64,000 bases of DNA from the NCBI GenBank assembly GCA_029204225.1, contig CM055111.1, positions 31,101,963 through 31,165,962 on the forward strand, in the 5' to 3' direction. A model generated the notes under the pieces. The model was not told where the DNA came from. It worked only from the letters and a program-made list of their open reading frames with translations, and ran no database searches. Within the stretch, counting starts at the first letter, position 1. Every line of letters starts with the position of its first letter. Origin of the DNA: Diphasiastrum complanatum (lineage: Eukaryota > Streptophyta > Lycopodiopsida > Lycopodiales > Lycopodiaceae). The translations under genes were made by a program, and so were the position numbers. Of the stretch, positions 12,961 through 24,215 are shown one piece after another.

Positions 12961-12973
12961 TTGGTATCAGAGC
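12961..12973 (+). other. Primer-binding site of Gypsy G1
   Basis: TTGGTATCAGAGC matches the complement of the initiator Met-tRNA 3' end used by most plant LTR elements. It fixes the plus-strand orientation and the right edge of the 5' LTR. Confidence 0.75.
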
Positions 12974-13150
12974 ACTTTCCTGATTGCTGAATTTCAGATC
13001 TGATTTTTTGATTGGGTGCCCATTTTCCTTGTTGATTTTTTCTCTCTTTGCTGAGGGCTTTTGTCTCTTTGCTTCAGCAACATTCAGCACAGTTTGGAAG
13101 AGGACCAACTCCCATCAGAGCATTTTCCTTGGCGGAGCTTTAGCAGATAG

Positions 13151-13172
13151 TTAGCGGAAGTACTTCCGCTAA
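13151..13172. repeat. 22-bp perfect palindrome in the Gypsy leader
   Basis: The core AGCGGAAGTACTTCCGCT extends by two bases on each side with perfect symmetry. A poly-T tract follows at about 13187-13204. It could form a hairpin in the leader RNA; function unknown. Confidence 0.7.
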
Positions 13173-13299
13173 ATTTGGTGGCCGGAAATTTTTTTTTTTT
13201 TTTTGGGCAGATTATTTCCGGCGCCCAAGTTCTAAATCCTTTTCCCTCTTTTTTTTTGAATCCTCCATTTGATTCAGGGAGAGAATTCCCAGCCATCTT

Positions 13300-13490
13300 T
13301 TCAACATTGATTGGAAGTTGTCCAGCGCCCTACTTCATCACATTTTTCAGCCATTGTTCCAGCAGAGTTTTAGCCATATTTCAGTTTTGATTGGAGGTTG
13401 TCCATCGCCCTATTTCATCACCTTTTCCACAAATTTCCAGCCATATTTTCAGCATTGATTGGAGGCTGTCCAGTGCCCACTTTGATTCTC
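13300..13490 (+). repeat. Three imperfect tandem units of about 70-80 bp in the Gypsy leader
   Basis: The phrase 'ttgattggaggttgtccag' recurs at about 13307, 13387 and 13456 with related flanking sequence (agccat...tttcagca). This is a leader repeat upstream of gag. Confidence 0.6.
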
Positions 13491-15014
13491 CTTGTGGTCA
13501 CATTTTCCAGCCAGCTCCTCGCACACGCTTGGAGCTCTATCGAGAGGTATCTTTCCTGGTTTTTCTTTGCTTTCCACACCTTTTCTTGACATTTGTCATT
13601 TCCTTTCTTGCTCTTAGTGTTGTTTGCGTACCTAAAGTGTATTTGGGGTGACGACAAAAGTCTGCTCCCTCCGATATTAAGCTTTTCTTACACTCTCTTC
13701 ACTTCCTGCATTCCTTGACCATGGATACTTCCCCTACATCTTCTGAGCCTCGCATACCGTCTGCCACTTACCTTGACGAAGTACGGCATGAATTCCGAGA
13801 TCATCTTAGGGAAGCCATGAGTGATGTATGCACTGATTTACGCTAGGAGTTACGAGAGACGTTCACTGCTCTTTCTGTCCAGATTGCTACACTATCATTA
13901 CAATCCAGTGTTTCTCCACTATCTCCGCCTGTTCTCCCACAGCGTACATTTCCACCATCCGAGACTCCTTCATCTTCTGGTCCTTTGCCACGAGACTTTA
14001 AGGATAAGGTTCAACTTTTTGTGTATTCTGGGTCATCCGATGGGAATGAACTCGAGAATTGGTATTCTAAGCTTGAGACCTACTTACTTATGTTCTAAGA
14101 CTGACATTGAGCGCATACATTTGGCTGCTTTACATTTGGAGGGCCGTGCTGCTACTTGGTGGCACATGTTTCGCCAGATGGCTTCACACCCTGGCCTTGC
14201 TAGTTGGACAGAGTTTATGACAGCACTCCGCCTAGCGATGATTGATCCTCAGTGGCTTATTCGACAGCGCGACATCTTTTGCAGTTTATCTATGTTTGGC
14301 TGAGTATAGCTATAACAGTCCTGTTAGTTCCAGCATAGGTGTTTTTCCTTTCCTGCTTGCTCATGGATACTCACCAGTTCTACCCGGTATACCTGCTCCT
14401 CCAGATGATGCACCTGTTACTATTTCATCTTATCTTTCGAGTGCTCGGGAGATTATTACCAGAGCTGCTACTTATTTACAGCATTTTTAGCAATGGTACA
14501 GGACCATTGTTGATCGTCATCGATGCCATGTTGAGTTTGTAGAGGGGGATACTGTTTTTCTCCGGTTACGCTTTGCTCGCCATCGTTTTGTACAGGGTCT
14601 TGCTTCTACTGAGAAGCTTGCGCCACGCTATTATGGGCCTTTTCAGATTCTTGAGCACCTCAGTCCAGTTACATATCATCTTGAGCTACCTGTTGCTATT
14701 CGGGCTTGTGATATCTTTCATGTCAGTTTATTACTTGCTGCTATTGAGGATGATGCTCCTCGAGATTCCTCATTTCCTACAGATCCAGAGCTTTTTCCAT
14801 TTCTACCAGCTGTTATTTTACAGGTGCGCTTATTGCATAGTCGTCGCCATCGGCAGGTTTAGTTTTTGGTCCAGTGGGATGGTCGTCCTATTGAGGAGGC
14901 TACTTGAGATCCCATTGATGTTTTTTTTGAATCAAAACGCAGGCCTGTCTCTTGAGCACATAGTGCTTTTAGCTCAAGTTGATTCACATCTCCTGCTTTG
15001 GAGACTCTCATGTA

Positions 15015-16590
15015 TTCTTTCATTTCATTTGAAATGTATTCCCCACCCATGTTAGCCTGAGTTTTTAAATTTGTGTTTTGCCTGTACTTCCACTAGTTTT
15101 TTAAACTTCACAAAGTATTCAAATGTTTCATCCTTTGTCTTCAATGAATGTCAAAAAATATCTTGCACCTTTAAAAGAAGCTTCACTCATGGGACCACAT
15201 AAGTAAGAGTGTACCAATTCAAGAACTTCAGAGGTTGTAGATTTATATCTTGGAAAAGGAGCTCGGTGTTGCTTTCCATAAGTGCAATCTTCACATACGT
15301 CTGTTGGAACTTTTGCATTAAGCCTCAGACCTTTGACATAGTTATTTGTCACCATCACCTTCATTCTTGAATAGGGTACATGTCCCAAACTTTGATTCCA
15401 AATCAGGTTCCAGCTGATATCTACCATGCAATTTCTCTAAGTCTCCTTTTCTGGTACTTGTGGTGTTCCAACTAGCTTGTACAAGAAACCTCTCCTTATG
15501 CCTTTTGCTACGACCACATGTTTAGCTGTTTTGAGTTCACATCCTTTAGATTTGAATTCAACGAGATAAACTTGCTCTGCAACCTGTCAAACAAATATTA
15601 GATTTTTTGTGAGATTTGGTACATACAGGACATTCTTTATTCTACGTGTTTCTCTATTATCAGTGAAGATTATGTCTCCTCTGCCTTCTGCTTGATGGAA
15701 ACTGTCATCTCCAAGTAAGACATTGATTTCCGTATTGAGCTTCTGATAGTTTATCAGAATCTCCTTTTGATAAGTCTTATGTTGGCTAGTGCCAGAATCT
15801 ATGAACTAGTCTGGTGATCCATTTGCTGTAAATGCTGCTACCAATAATTGTTCATCTTGGTCAGCTATATTACTTTCTTGTTTCTTCAGATCATATTGTT
15901 TTTTTCTATAAAACTTGGCCATGTGTCCATACTTTCCACAATTATGACATGACCCTCTGAACTTTCCTTTGAATTTGGCCTGATGTGCTAAGCATTGTAA
16001 TACTTCTGTTGTTTCTGTTTTGCTGATATGCACCTCTCCTCCCGTAGGTCTTTCACTTTTCTGTTGGATCTCCTCCTGTAATAGTTATCCAATCATTTCA
16101 CTCATCGTTAGTCTTCCAATTTGACTACCAAGAGAAATGCTCAGGATTTATATATGATGATGGGAGACTAGTAAGTAAACTAGACATGAACTCCACATCT
16201 GACATTGCAAAGCCAATTGATGCTAACTAATCTGCAATCATCCTCATACTGCTGATATTCTCAATCAAAGGTAGTGATTCATTCATTTTGAACGTAAAGG
16301 ATCGTTGCCTCAGTTATGCTTGATGAGCAAGGTTTTTGGTCTCATATGTAGTTACCAAAACATCTCATGCATCCTTGGCAGTGCTGCAATTACTAGCATG
16401 GCTTAGTTGTGAATCTTTCAGATTAAGAATGATGGTAGCTAATGCCTTTGCATCTCTTCTTTCATATACTTGTAGTTCTACAGGTCTCTACTCTTCCCAT
16501 AAATCCTTTTCTATCAACAACATCTTTATTTTTTAGTTTCCATGACCCAAAATTATCCCCTTCAAATTTTTCTATCAATCTAGGTTCCAT
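15015..16590 (-). mobile_element. Copia A, 5' half: gag, protease region, integrase start
   Basis: Minus-strand remnant from the gag ATG at 16590 down to integrase. The zinc knuckle reads CHNCGKYGHMAKFYRKK, where the last Cys has become Tyr; copy B at 58384 keeps it. GAG-pre-integrase (MVTNNYVKGLRL, CEDCTYGKQHRAPFP) lies at 15240-15350, and the start of the integrase core follows. Many frameshifts and stops. It is collinear with 57219-59072. Confidence 0.85.
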
Positions 16591-16982
16591 ACTTCAGATA
16601 AGAAATGATTTATTACGAGCAAGAACCATGGAAACGACCAAGTCACAGATGTAAATAGATATGAAAAATAGTAAAGAAACTAGATTTCTTTCTGTTCTTT
16701 ACAAATGTGAAGGTAACAAATTCATCACGATATGCTCCCAAGGAGATAGTACCCTTCATCAATAACTACCTGCTATATTCTAACTCTATTAGGAAATAAA
16801 CGTCAGATATGCAGAGTCAAAATCCAGAATCAAGGTTCCAAATCATTCGATTGCACTAGAAGAAACAGACAGTACTATGAGAAAAAACCAAGAAACTAGG
16901 AGTCGTGGAGAAACAAGTTACTATCTCCTTCAAACACTCTGTCTTCCTTTTTCTGAAAACATGTTTCGTACCACATTAAATG
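16591..16982. other. Leader of Copia A
   Basis: Untranslated leader between the primer-binding site and gag. It is collinear with 59073-59478. No gene. Confidence 0.6.
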
Positions 16983-16994
16983 GCTCTAATACCA
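16983..16994 (-). other. Primer-binding site of Copia A (one mismatch)
   Basis: On the minus strand it reads TGGTATTAGAGC, one base different from the initiator Met-tRNA site TGGTATCAGAGC kept in copy B at 59479-59490. Confidence 0.7.
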
Positions 16995-17370
16995 TGAAGT
17001 ACTTAGTAGATACAGAATTTAAGAGCAGCACTTAGAAAGCATACAATATTGAAAGAAGACATGAGACTAGTTATTAGAACCTTCAGACAACTGAAGTACA
17101 TTCGATTGGAAACTATGCAATGGTACATGTGTATTTATTGATTGACTTAGCCTCTCTGGCAGAGACACAAGGGTTATAGAGAGAGTTATAATAAGGGTTA
17201 TAGAGAGGGTTGTACAAAGGGTTATAGAGAGGGTCAAGCAGGCCAAGAGGTATTCGAGATACTCTGCTCACCAAGGGTAATACCGTGACTGATGCAAAAC
17301 CTTGGTATAAACCACGGTATGTTATAGAACATAAACGGATCTAACTTTTAGAAATTGTTGTCTATCAGCA
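16995..17370 (-). repeat. 5' LTR of Copia A
   Basis: The boundaries are TGAAGTACTT (plus strand) next to the primer-binding site and ...CTATCAGCA at 17370, so the element-strand LTR starts TGCTGATAG and ends TACTTCA. Length is 376 bp. It matches 59491-59867. The matching 3' LTR was not found. Confidence 0.65.
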
Positions 17371-17694
17371 TATTGAATTCCATTTTCTATCAACAATAAT
17401 TGCCATATCCACAAGTGAATAAAAAAATTCATGTCTGACAAAAATATCATGACCACAATTTGACTACTCACAACCATCAACTTCTTGTTTGATGTCAACT
17501 AATCAAATAATAAATTACAACTGCATATGTGAGCAATCTGGTTAATATTACAATAAGTTGAAATACATCGTAATGTCTCACTTATTCATTTGGTGGTTCC
17601 TCGTTATCATTTGCCACATCATCATGAGACAAATTTGCCAAACCAAAATTCTACCCAAATATATCCTATAGCTTTGTTGCTAGTAAGTTTATCT
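17371..17694. other. Flank shared with duplicon B to 17628
   Basis: The stretch is AT-rich with no coding signal. Bases up to 17628 match 59868-60125, after which copy B diverges into an insertion. Confidence 0.5.
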
Positions 17695-18992
17695 TCACAA
17701 GCTAATGGGGATGGTGGTGGGAGATTGAAAAGGTGTGTCGTGTGTCGTCAATCCATCTGATAATGATGCATCACGCTCAATATCATCATTAGATTGTGAA
17801 ACTTGCACATGATCCTCCGAAAATGTGTCATCGAGTCCATCATCACGATCTTGTTCAGGCGCCTTAGTTTGAAGCACCATGTGGTCCACAACATCTCTAT
17901 CTCCAAAAATTCTTTGACTTCGAGGAGTGATTCGAATCACGTACCAGCATCTGGGATCTGAACAGTCGGGGCGAAAGACCAAACCTATAATTAATCGATG
18001 TTATCATAAACATGGACTCGTAATTAGTATCTATAGCTATGTTACAATTGCTTGGGTATACACACAATTTTGCAGTATACTGAAAATCAATTGATTGATA
18101 ACAGAACAACATAGACATCTTGAAGACATAAAAGAAATGTATCTGCTCACATTGTTGAGAAAAAAAAAAGTATAACTTTGATCCGCTGTCCAAAGCTTGG
18201 TGGAATCAATGGCAAAATAGCCACTCTCATTTGCATTCGGAGCATTGCAAATAACTTTGAACCATTTGACATCAAATATGAAAAAGTAGAATTGCATAAA
18301 TCCAACTTCGAGAATGTCATTGATTGTCCGACAATAATTAAGCTGAGAAGAGAGTAAATTGATGTCAGTCATGCTTGCTCGACTCTCTTGGATAAAATTT
18401 GCCATGACTCCACAATCATAGGTGTTTCTAATATTGTCAATGCGCAGTACGAAAGTGTCATCCATGTGTCCACATTGCATTGTACTTTTTATACCGAACA
18501 AGAAAAAACAAACTGTCTTAGGGATATAACAAACATGTAGAAAATTACATGTACAAATAGCTTAAATTGTGAATGATGTACATAGCTTACATGAAAATTG
18601 TACCCCCTTGCAAATTCCTACTCTCTCTCTGTTATTTCCTAGTTGTTTGTCGAGGCTTTTCTAAGGGCATTTTGTAGCCAATCAAGTGTCATGTCCTTGG
18701 GTAGAAGGGCGAGGTCAGGTCGGTATGATTGTCTTTTATGCCCTCTCCTGAAAGTGGCTCGAGCGGTTTGTCTACAAGCATTGGCCTCTTCATATTTCGA
18801 AATCCACTTTTGTATTTCTTCACTATTAAGAATGCTAAACTTATTTACCATCTCCCTGAAGGACTCACTCATTTTCATGATCGCTCCTTTTCCCTGAGGA
18901 ACCTCCCCAACAACACGCTCATCATTCTTATTATCCCAAAGACGAGAAATAGAAGGATCGCTATGATCAAGGATCTTCGCGACATAAACCAT
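17695..18992 (-). mobile_element. CACTA transposase remnant, C-terminal part
   Basis: On the minus strand, 18992-18639 reads SRLWDNKNDERVVGEVPQG and a charged stretch ending LALLPKDMTLDWLQNALRKAS. The region 18501-18037 reads RNTYDCGVMANFIQESRAS and FFIFDVKWFKVICN, a DUF4216-like domain. The final acidic tail spans 17982-17695. All three align with the end of the CACTA remnant at 4900-5640 (KMWCEEDDERVKGEAPQG, TYDCGIMANFQQESR). Introns or stops separate the pieces. Tnp2 N-terminal and catalytic parts are absent here. Confidence 0.7.
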
Positions 18993-19219
18993 GGACCGTT
19001 CAGGTCCAGTTTAGCTTTACCTTACCAATAATGTGTAGTTAATATGAGACTATTATGATTCATGCAACTGCGACTTCAAGAACCTACAATGCTCATTAAC
19101 TAACTTTTTAAATTTGAAATGAGATTGTGTACCCTTATTTTAACTGGTGAGAGAAAAAACACCATGGAAGAAGAAGAGTATCTGAATATTTTTTTATTTG
19201 TTAGTTGATATTTGTAGAG
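18993..19219. other. Spacer between CACTA and R2 remnants
   Basis: Short AT-rich spacer. It is also present in duplicon B (about 62216-62421) and is divergently flanked there too. No gene. Confidence 0.4.
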
Positions 19220-19760
19220 ATGTCTAAGTTTCATCTACATATTGTTCTCCCTGCCGAGAACGCTCCGCTATCTAAAAGAGAAATAGTGAAAGGATCCACA
19301 GTTTCTCCACTTGAAATTATCGCTCATCATAGAATCAGCCAAAAATGAACTGTGGGTTGACCGAAGTTTGTATCCATTGGATCATAGCTCGATGCAATAT
19401 TCACAATTTCAATCCATCACACAACTATAACGTTTTTGTTGAAGGAAAATAAAGTTTACTTGGTTACTATGAAAGACTGAGGACTTATAGTGTTGCAAAC
19501 TTGGTTCAGAAAATCTTAAGCTTAGAATGTATGTTGAATGGTTTGCTTGCTGACTATGGAGAAAAAGAGAACTCATTATTACAAACAAATGAAGATCATG
19601 CATGTTTGCATAATATTATGCTAAAATTAAATGAAAGTAATGATCAGCAACAGTAAGTTATTCAAACATTACGTATATCAAATGATCAGTTAAAAGAAGA
19701 AACTCGCATACTAGATAAGAAATTAAAAAGAAATAAGTGAAAAAGGATGTTGAAGGACAT
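19220..19760 (+). pseudogene. RAG1-like transposase gene, N-terminal piece (copy R2)
   Basis: The ATG at 19220 opens MSKFHLHIVLPAENAPL. A later frame gives the ELWVD/LYPLDP-type block and a coiled-coil stretch (NDQLKEETRILDKKLKR, about 19681-19735). It matches 62422-62965 closely and the N-terminal part of R1 (1986-1591) at protein level. A stop near 19350 and a deletion break it, and the catalytic half is missing. Confidence 0.6.
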
Positions 19761-20002
19761 TGATGAGCTCTCACTAAAGGGAGGCCAATGTAGAAAAATG
19801 ATTCAAGACTTTTTTTTCATCGTTTTATTTTGTTTAATATATAGAAGACAAAGACCATGCCCTCCTGAATAAACGAACAAACATGATTGTGTTCCTCACA
19901 AAATATGACTCGTTTGAACAGATTGATATGTTTGGTGAAATTACGATCATGCCTTTGCTTGGCACAGGGCTGAGCATGAGTCAAATCAATGAAATGCACA
20001 AA
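19761..20002. other. Unassigned spacer, possible minus-strand extension
   Basis: A minus-strand frame at 19817-19999 (FTKHINLFKRVIFCEEHNH) might be a second exon of the ORF at 20003-20221, but no splice pair convinced me. Confidence 0.25.
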
Positions 20003-20221
20003 TCATAGGTCATCCATCAGAAGAGAATTTTGCTGTAGACACTCATCAAAATTTGTATAAAGTTTAGGGAAAATTTCTCTATGCTCAATGACAAACCTCT
20101 CTATGTCAAACTTCATATCAAAGTAGGAGGCAAAATGAGCCTGTCTATTCCTAACCCGAGCATCAACAAGGAAGGAATGCAGCGCTCTATCATGAGTGGA
20201 GCTGGTAGACGAAGAAGCCAT
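20003..20221 (-). CDS. Small unknown protein, about 72 residues
   Basis: Starting at the ATG at 20221 the frame reads MASSSTSSTHDRALHSFLVD and ends LLMDDL. The composition looks like real protein (FDMKFDIERFVIEHREIF), and a TATA motif lies 243-250 bases upstream on the same strand (20464-20471). I do not recognise the family. No signal peptide or membrane segment. It could be a first exon, a transposon accessory protein, or a chance frame. Confidence 0.35.
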   Translation of the reverse strand: MASSSTSSTHDRALHSFLVDARVRNRQAHFASYFDMKFDIERFVIEHREIFPKLYTNFDECLQQNSLLMDDL

Positions 20222-20862
20222 ATCGAGTGGGATATCGATACCACGTGTCGATGAGAGAGAGAAAGTGATGGACAAGGTTATTGGTGCGTGATGGCGATAT
20301 GACTATGGATATCGGCATGACACACTTGGATGACACGCATCTGGATGGCAGATAGTAATGATTCCAGTTGCATGGTGGTGGCAATATTCAGATGACTTGG
20401 AGAAAGTCTTAGAAGATTTGATTGTCTCAATTTTACGAAAATGGTTTCAGAGAAAGGTACTCTTATATATACTTTCATTGAGAGGATTTGGGCCGCACAC
20501 ATGTCTTGAAAATCTATGGTCCAGATGGCCTCATGTGCAAAAAAAATGGCCCTTATTAGCCAACATGTGTACGGTTAGGAGTGCAACATGTCTCCTTGCA
20601 TGTGCGAGACAACGGGCAAGAGTACGGCCCTTTCACAATGTGACACATGTAAGATTGAGAATTTGCCATGCGTCATTGCACGTGAGAAAGAGACCACATG
20701 TCACATCACACATGCAAACATGATTATCTCGTCTGAGCACTATATAAGTAGGTTTTCGTCTCATTTTTAGTTGTTGTCTCTCGTGCACTCTCTCGCCCTT
20801 TAGCTCCAGCACTAGACAGCTAAATATCGCTGCCACTGACCCACTACAGTGCAATCTGTTAT
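20222..20862. promoter_or_regulatory. Possible two-way promoter
   Basis: TATA motifs face opposite ways: TATATAAG on the minus strand at about 20464-20471 and TATATAAG on the plus strand at 20741-20748. Between them are many ACATGT/CATGTG motifs and one GCACGTGAG G-box-like site near 20680. Confidence 0.4.
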
Positions 20863-20976
20863 ATGTATCCTTTCTGTGCGATACGCCGCTGGTCTCATAT
20901 CGTCACCATGCGTCATTTTCAGTTTCCTTCATCACCTTCTCCCATCTGGCGCATCATAGCGATACGGGCTCCTCCT

Positions 20977-21063
20977 ATGGCTCGTACAACACGACTGTCA
21001 ACATGTGCCCCTCCTCATCGTCCTCCTACAAAAAAGGCTGCAAGTCATCCTAGGAGACCTTAG
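20977..21063 (+). CDS. Short basic ORF downstream of the plus-strand TATA
   Basis: Encodes 28 residues beginning MARTTRLSTCAPPHRPP, rich in Arg, Pro and Lys. It lies about 230 bases after the TATA at 20741. It may be the start of a truncated gag-like protein. Low certainty. Confidence 0.2.
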   Translation: MARTTRLSTCAPPHRPPTKKAASHPRRP

Positions 21064-21088
21064 CTTAGAGATATCAGATGACTTCAGA

Positions 21089-21140
21089 GATGCATGCATT
21101 TTGACATATACTGAGATGCATGCATTTTGACATATACTGA
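21089..21140 (+). repeat. Two exact tandem copies of a 26-bp unit
   Basis: The unit begins gatgcatgcattttgacat. The copies are 21089-21114 and 21115-21140. Confidence 0.9.
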
Positions 21141-21699
21141 ACTCAATAAGAAGATAGTATTGATTTTGAAAAACAAAATGAGATGCTAATGAGTGCAAGA
21201 CAATAGCGGATAGAGACCGCACACTATAAGTTGTCTCTGAGTAACTGAGAATAAGATTGATAATAAGCTGCTCTAGTGATAAGTAGTAGCGCAATAGAAA
21301 CTCTAAAATAAAACTCTAAAAGACTGAGCTATAATGCTCAAGAGAGTTCAAGCTTGAAAGCTTGATAGAGAGCTAACTACAATACTTGCTAAACTTGAGA
21401 ACTTCTTGACTTCGATGATCAGATGTATGAATATGAACATCTATATAATACTAAGCAATTAGGTCATCAAATGCGATTGCCACTTGGTTGGTTTTCGCTG
21501 GCATTCATCCGGTTCCTTGTCAGTGATTGCTAATAAGCGGTGGAGAATGGCCGTAAACAGTTTGTCTGCATAAATGAACTAGAACTGTCACTCAATAGAA
21601 ATGAACCAAAACTGCCACAGGCGACAGTGTCGCAAAAATGTGACAATGTCAACAGATATAGATCGATCCCTAAATGGTATCTCATTAATTACAAAATAT

Positions 21700-24215
21700 A
21701 GAAGCCCTTAAATCTATTTCTCTATTTTATTAGACCTCTACTCTTTAGAAATTTCTTAATAAATGAGAATCATATAATTCCTGTAGAACACTATTCTGAA
21801 GGACTGTTATAATTATATTAAATTGTACTTCCATATAATATTTTTGAATATGGCTCGGAACTTAGATTTCCTGAACCCTAATATTAGTCTCTATTTGATA
21901 GTTGATTATAGAGAGATAATATTTCTATCATCTGGGATAAGATATTATGTGATTCTGAGGAAAAAGTCCTATTTGTAATAGTATTGATACTCATTACTGA
22001 CTTTTTCGAATTTTTGATATCTTATACGTTTTCTCCTGGGAACTTTTAAATCAAAATTATGGAATTTCTTTTTTAAAAGGGGGGGAGAAAAGATAGGGAT
22101 AAATCTTTCGTGGAATTAGCCAGTTGCATTGACTTTGAAAAAATGATCTTGTATGTGTGCAATGGTAGAACTATCCAGTTTGAAATAGACAAACTCTCTA
22201 AGTGATTATTTTGAGTAATCTGGAACTAGAGGAGTTTTGGGATTAATCTTGTGGATCTACTATGTGTTTCATATGTATTGAGTTTATATCGTATACTTAA
22301 ACTAGTCAGAGTACATAGACATATGAACAAGTAATGTGTGGAACAGTTACTTGCAGGTTAATGTCTCTTATTGTGGAAAGGGTAATTCATTAAGCTATTT
22401 ATGGTTTGGAAGAAGATCTAAATGTGGTGTTATACATGTATAATTGAGATCTGCACCTAGACATTTAAAATTTTTGAATCATTTACAATTGACTTGAGTA
22501 ATTGGATTACTCTTAATTAGAAGTTAATTGAATAAATAAGCAGTGTGAAGAGAATTCACCGAAACTGTTTATTTTGATCTATATTGCTTATAAGTCACAT
22601 GATTAATGAGTCATTTGGATTCATTTATGAGAACTGTGCATAGAATATAGAAGATATTTGATATGGAATATTTCTTGAAGGAGAAATATCCTAAGTTATT
22701 GACTACATCCCAGTGAGCTCATATACATTTATTGGATGATAGAGTCTAATTGATGTTAAGGATAACCACTGAATTCAGTTGGAATTCAGAAAAACTTTAT
22801 AATCTCTAGATGTGGTTCTAGGTGATTGTATAAAGTTTATTATTTGTTAAAGACAAATGTTATATTGGTCTTTAATCACTAGGTTGATTGTAGAATTTGG
22901 AACTCATAATCTGGTTAAGAATCGAGATGGAAGAATATTCTTGGAATCCAGTAATTTTCCTTGTGGAAAAGATTTCAAAATGTTTCTTATATATCCTGAG
23001 TGGTATGTTGTGCATATACTCCAGTATCTCTAAATGATTAAGTATGGGTTTAGAATCCGATATATTATGATTGATGAATCATAAGATTCTAAATGTTTAT
23101 GATTGACGGATCATAAATTGATACTTAAACGTCATTAGATGATTATATGGAAATATGATGATTCTTAAGATGATGAGTAATTCTTGATTAATTGGTGGTT
23201 AAAATTTAGATTTGTTATTTGAACTCTAAATTTGTATACAAACTTGAGATTGTTTGGATCTCACAGGCATTTTCATTAAGTAATTGTTTACTTATGAGAA
23301 TTTGCTTACCTTTACAAATTGTAGTCAAGGAATGCTTGTGTACTGTTTTTCAGCCTAAAATCTCCGGTTAATTAGGAGCAGTTAAGTCTATCAAGATTGA
23401 ATGGTTACTATTTTTTGGTATATGATGGTAGAGATAGAGCACTTATCTTAGGAGAGTATTTGGGGTACTCATGACTGAGTTGAAGTCATTTTTATCTTGA
23501 TGGATCTCCTAAGAGATTTCGGTGGGATGAGTTTTGTACCAAGAAGCACTTATGACAAGTCTACAAGTAATTTGTTAGTCTTTAATTTGTGGATAGACTA
23601 TAATTGTTTTGGATCTTTAACTTTTGAACATTGATTTCCAATGTAAGGTGAGGACTCACCCAGTGATACATGTAAATTGAGATACATGAAGGTGATGTTA
23701 TTAGATTGGAGATAATCAAACCCAATAGGGAAAATTTATCTTTTAGTGTATTTCTAAAAGGTCGATATAGTATTTAGTGTAGAGACAGATAATTTGAGAA
23801 TTATCCCAACTCTAAATACTTATTTGATATTGAAGTCAGACTAAAGATTGATTTTCAGGGTAATTGTGAAAGTTAAATGATCGATTTGTTAGCTTTTAAA
23901 CTTAATCTTCAAGTTTGGTCGACTGCTCATCCGGTGTATCTTGTAAATTTAGTTTATATGATGATGACAGTTTGATGTATTGAAGATTTTTCCCATTTAA
24001 AAGATTTATCGCTCAATGTACCTTTGGACCCTGAATGAGTACTCAGGATCAGAGATAAACAATTGAGAAATTGTTCTATCTTTGTGTGCTTCCTTAGGTT
24101 GGTTGGTCAAATTGAGGAAAACGATTCATGGGAAGAGCTAAAAGCATACAAACTGAGTTTTCCCTAGTTACTCGTTCTGAGGACAGAACTAGTTTAAGGG
24201 GGAAAAAGTGTTACG
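21700..24215 (+). mobile_element. Highly decayed Ty3/Gypsy remnant
   Basis: No open frames survive. Near the end (about 23990-24200), broken translation reads LNVPLDPE, IRDKQLRN, VGQIEENDSWEELKAYKLSFP, which fits the chromodomain tail of Gypsy integrase. It is followed by a purine-rich GGACAGAACTAGTTTAAGGGGG, typical of the end of a Gypsy internal region. The rest (21700-23900) is assigned only by continuity; 21141-21700 shows nothing recognisable. Confidence 0.4.

Larger units (their letters stand above)
12501..14960 (+). mobile_element. Ty3/Gypsy chromovirus G1, internally deleted, inserted in Copia A
   Basis: The left part to about 12959 is LTR-like and related to sequence at 43350-43700. 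It is followed at 12961-12973 by TTGGTATCAGAGC, the usual primer-binding site for initiator Met-tRNA. A gag begins at 13721 (MDTSPTSSEPRIP), with a stop at about 13844 and a frameshift near 14090, and reaches HLAALHLEGRAATWW. At about 14290 the sequence jumps straight to the integrase C-terminus (LAEYSYN, RHRFVQGLASTEKLAPRYYG). It then reaches a chromodomain (FLVQWDGRPIEEATWE, 14858-14910). Protease, RT, RNase H and most of integrase are gone, as is a 3' LTR. The exact left edge is uncertain by tens of bases. Confidence 0.8.
6551..19760. repeat. Segmental duplication, copy A
   Basis: This stretch is collinear with 54222-62965. Shared landmarks in order are the Copia gag fragment (6551/54222), the block around 7261-7880/54665-55210, the dioxygenase with promoter (9546-11275/55490-57220), the Copia gag-to-integrase block with LTR (15015-17370/57500-59867), the flank to 17628/60125, and the CACTA and R2/R4 block (18780-19760/61975-62965). 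Copy A also holds a Gypsy insertion (12501-14960) missing from B. Copy B lacks several internal A segments. Confidence 0.85.

Noticed and set aside
19761-20275. Idea that the small ORF next to R2 is a RAG2-like partner
   Set aside because: It has no Kelch-type repeats or PHD-like Cys/His pattern, and it is not seen next to the other RAG1-like copies.
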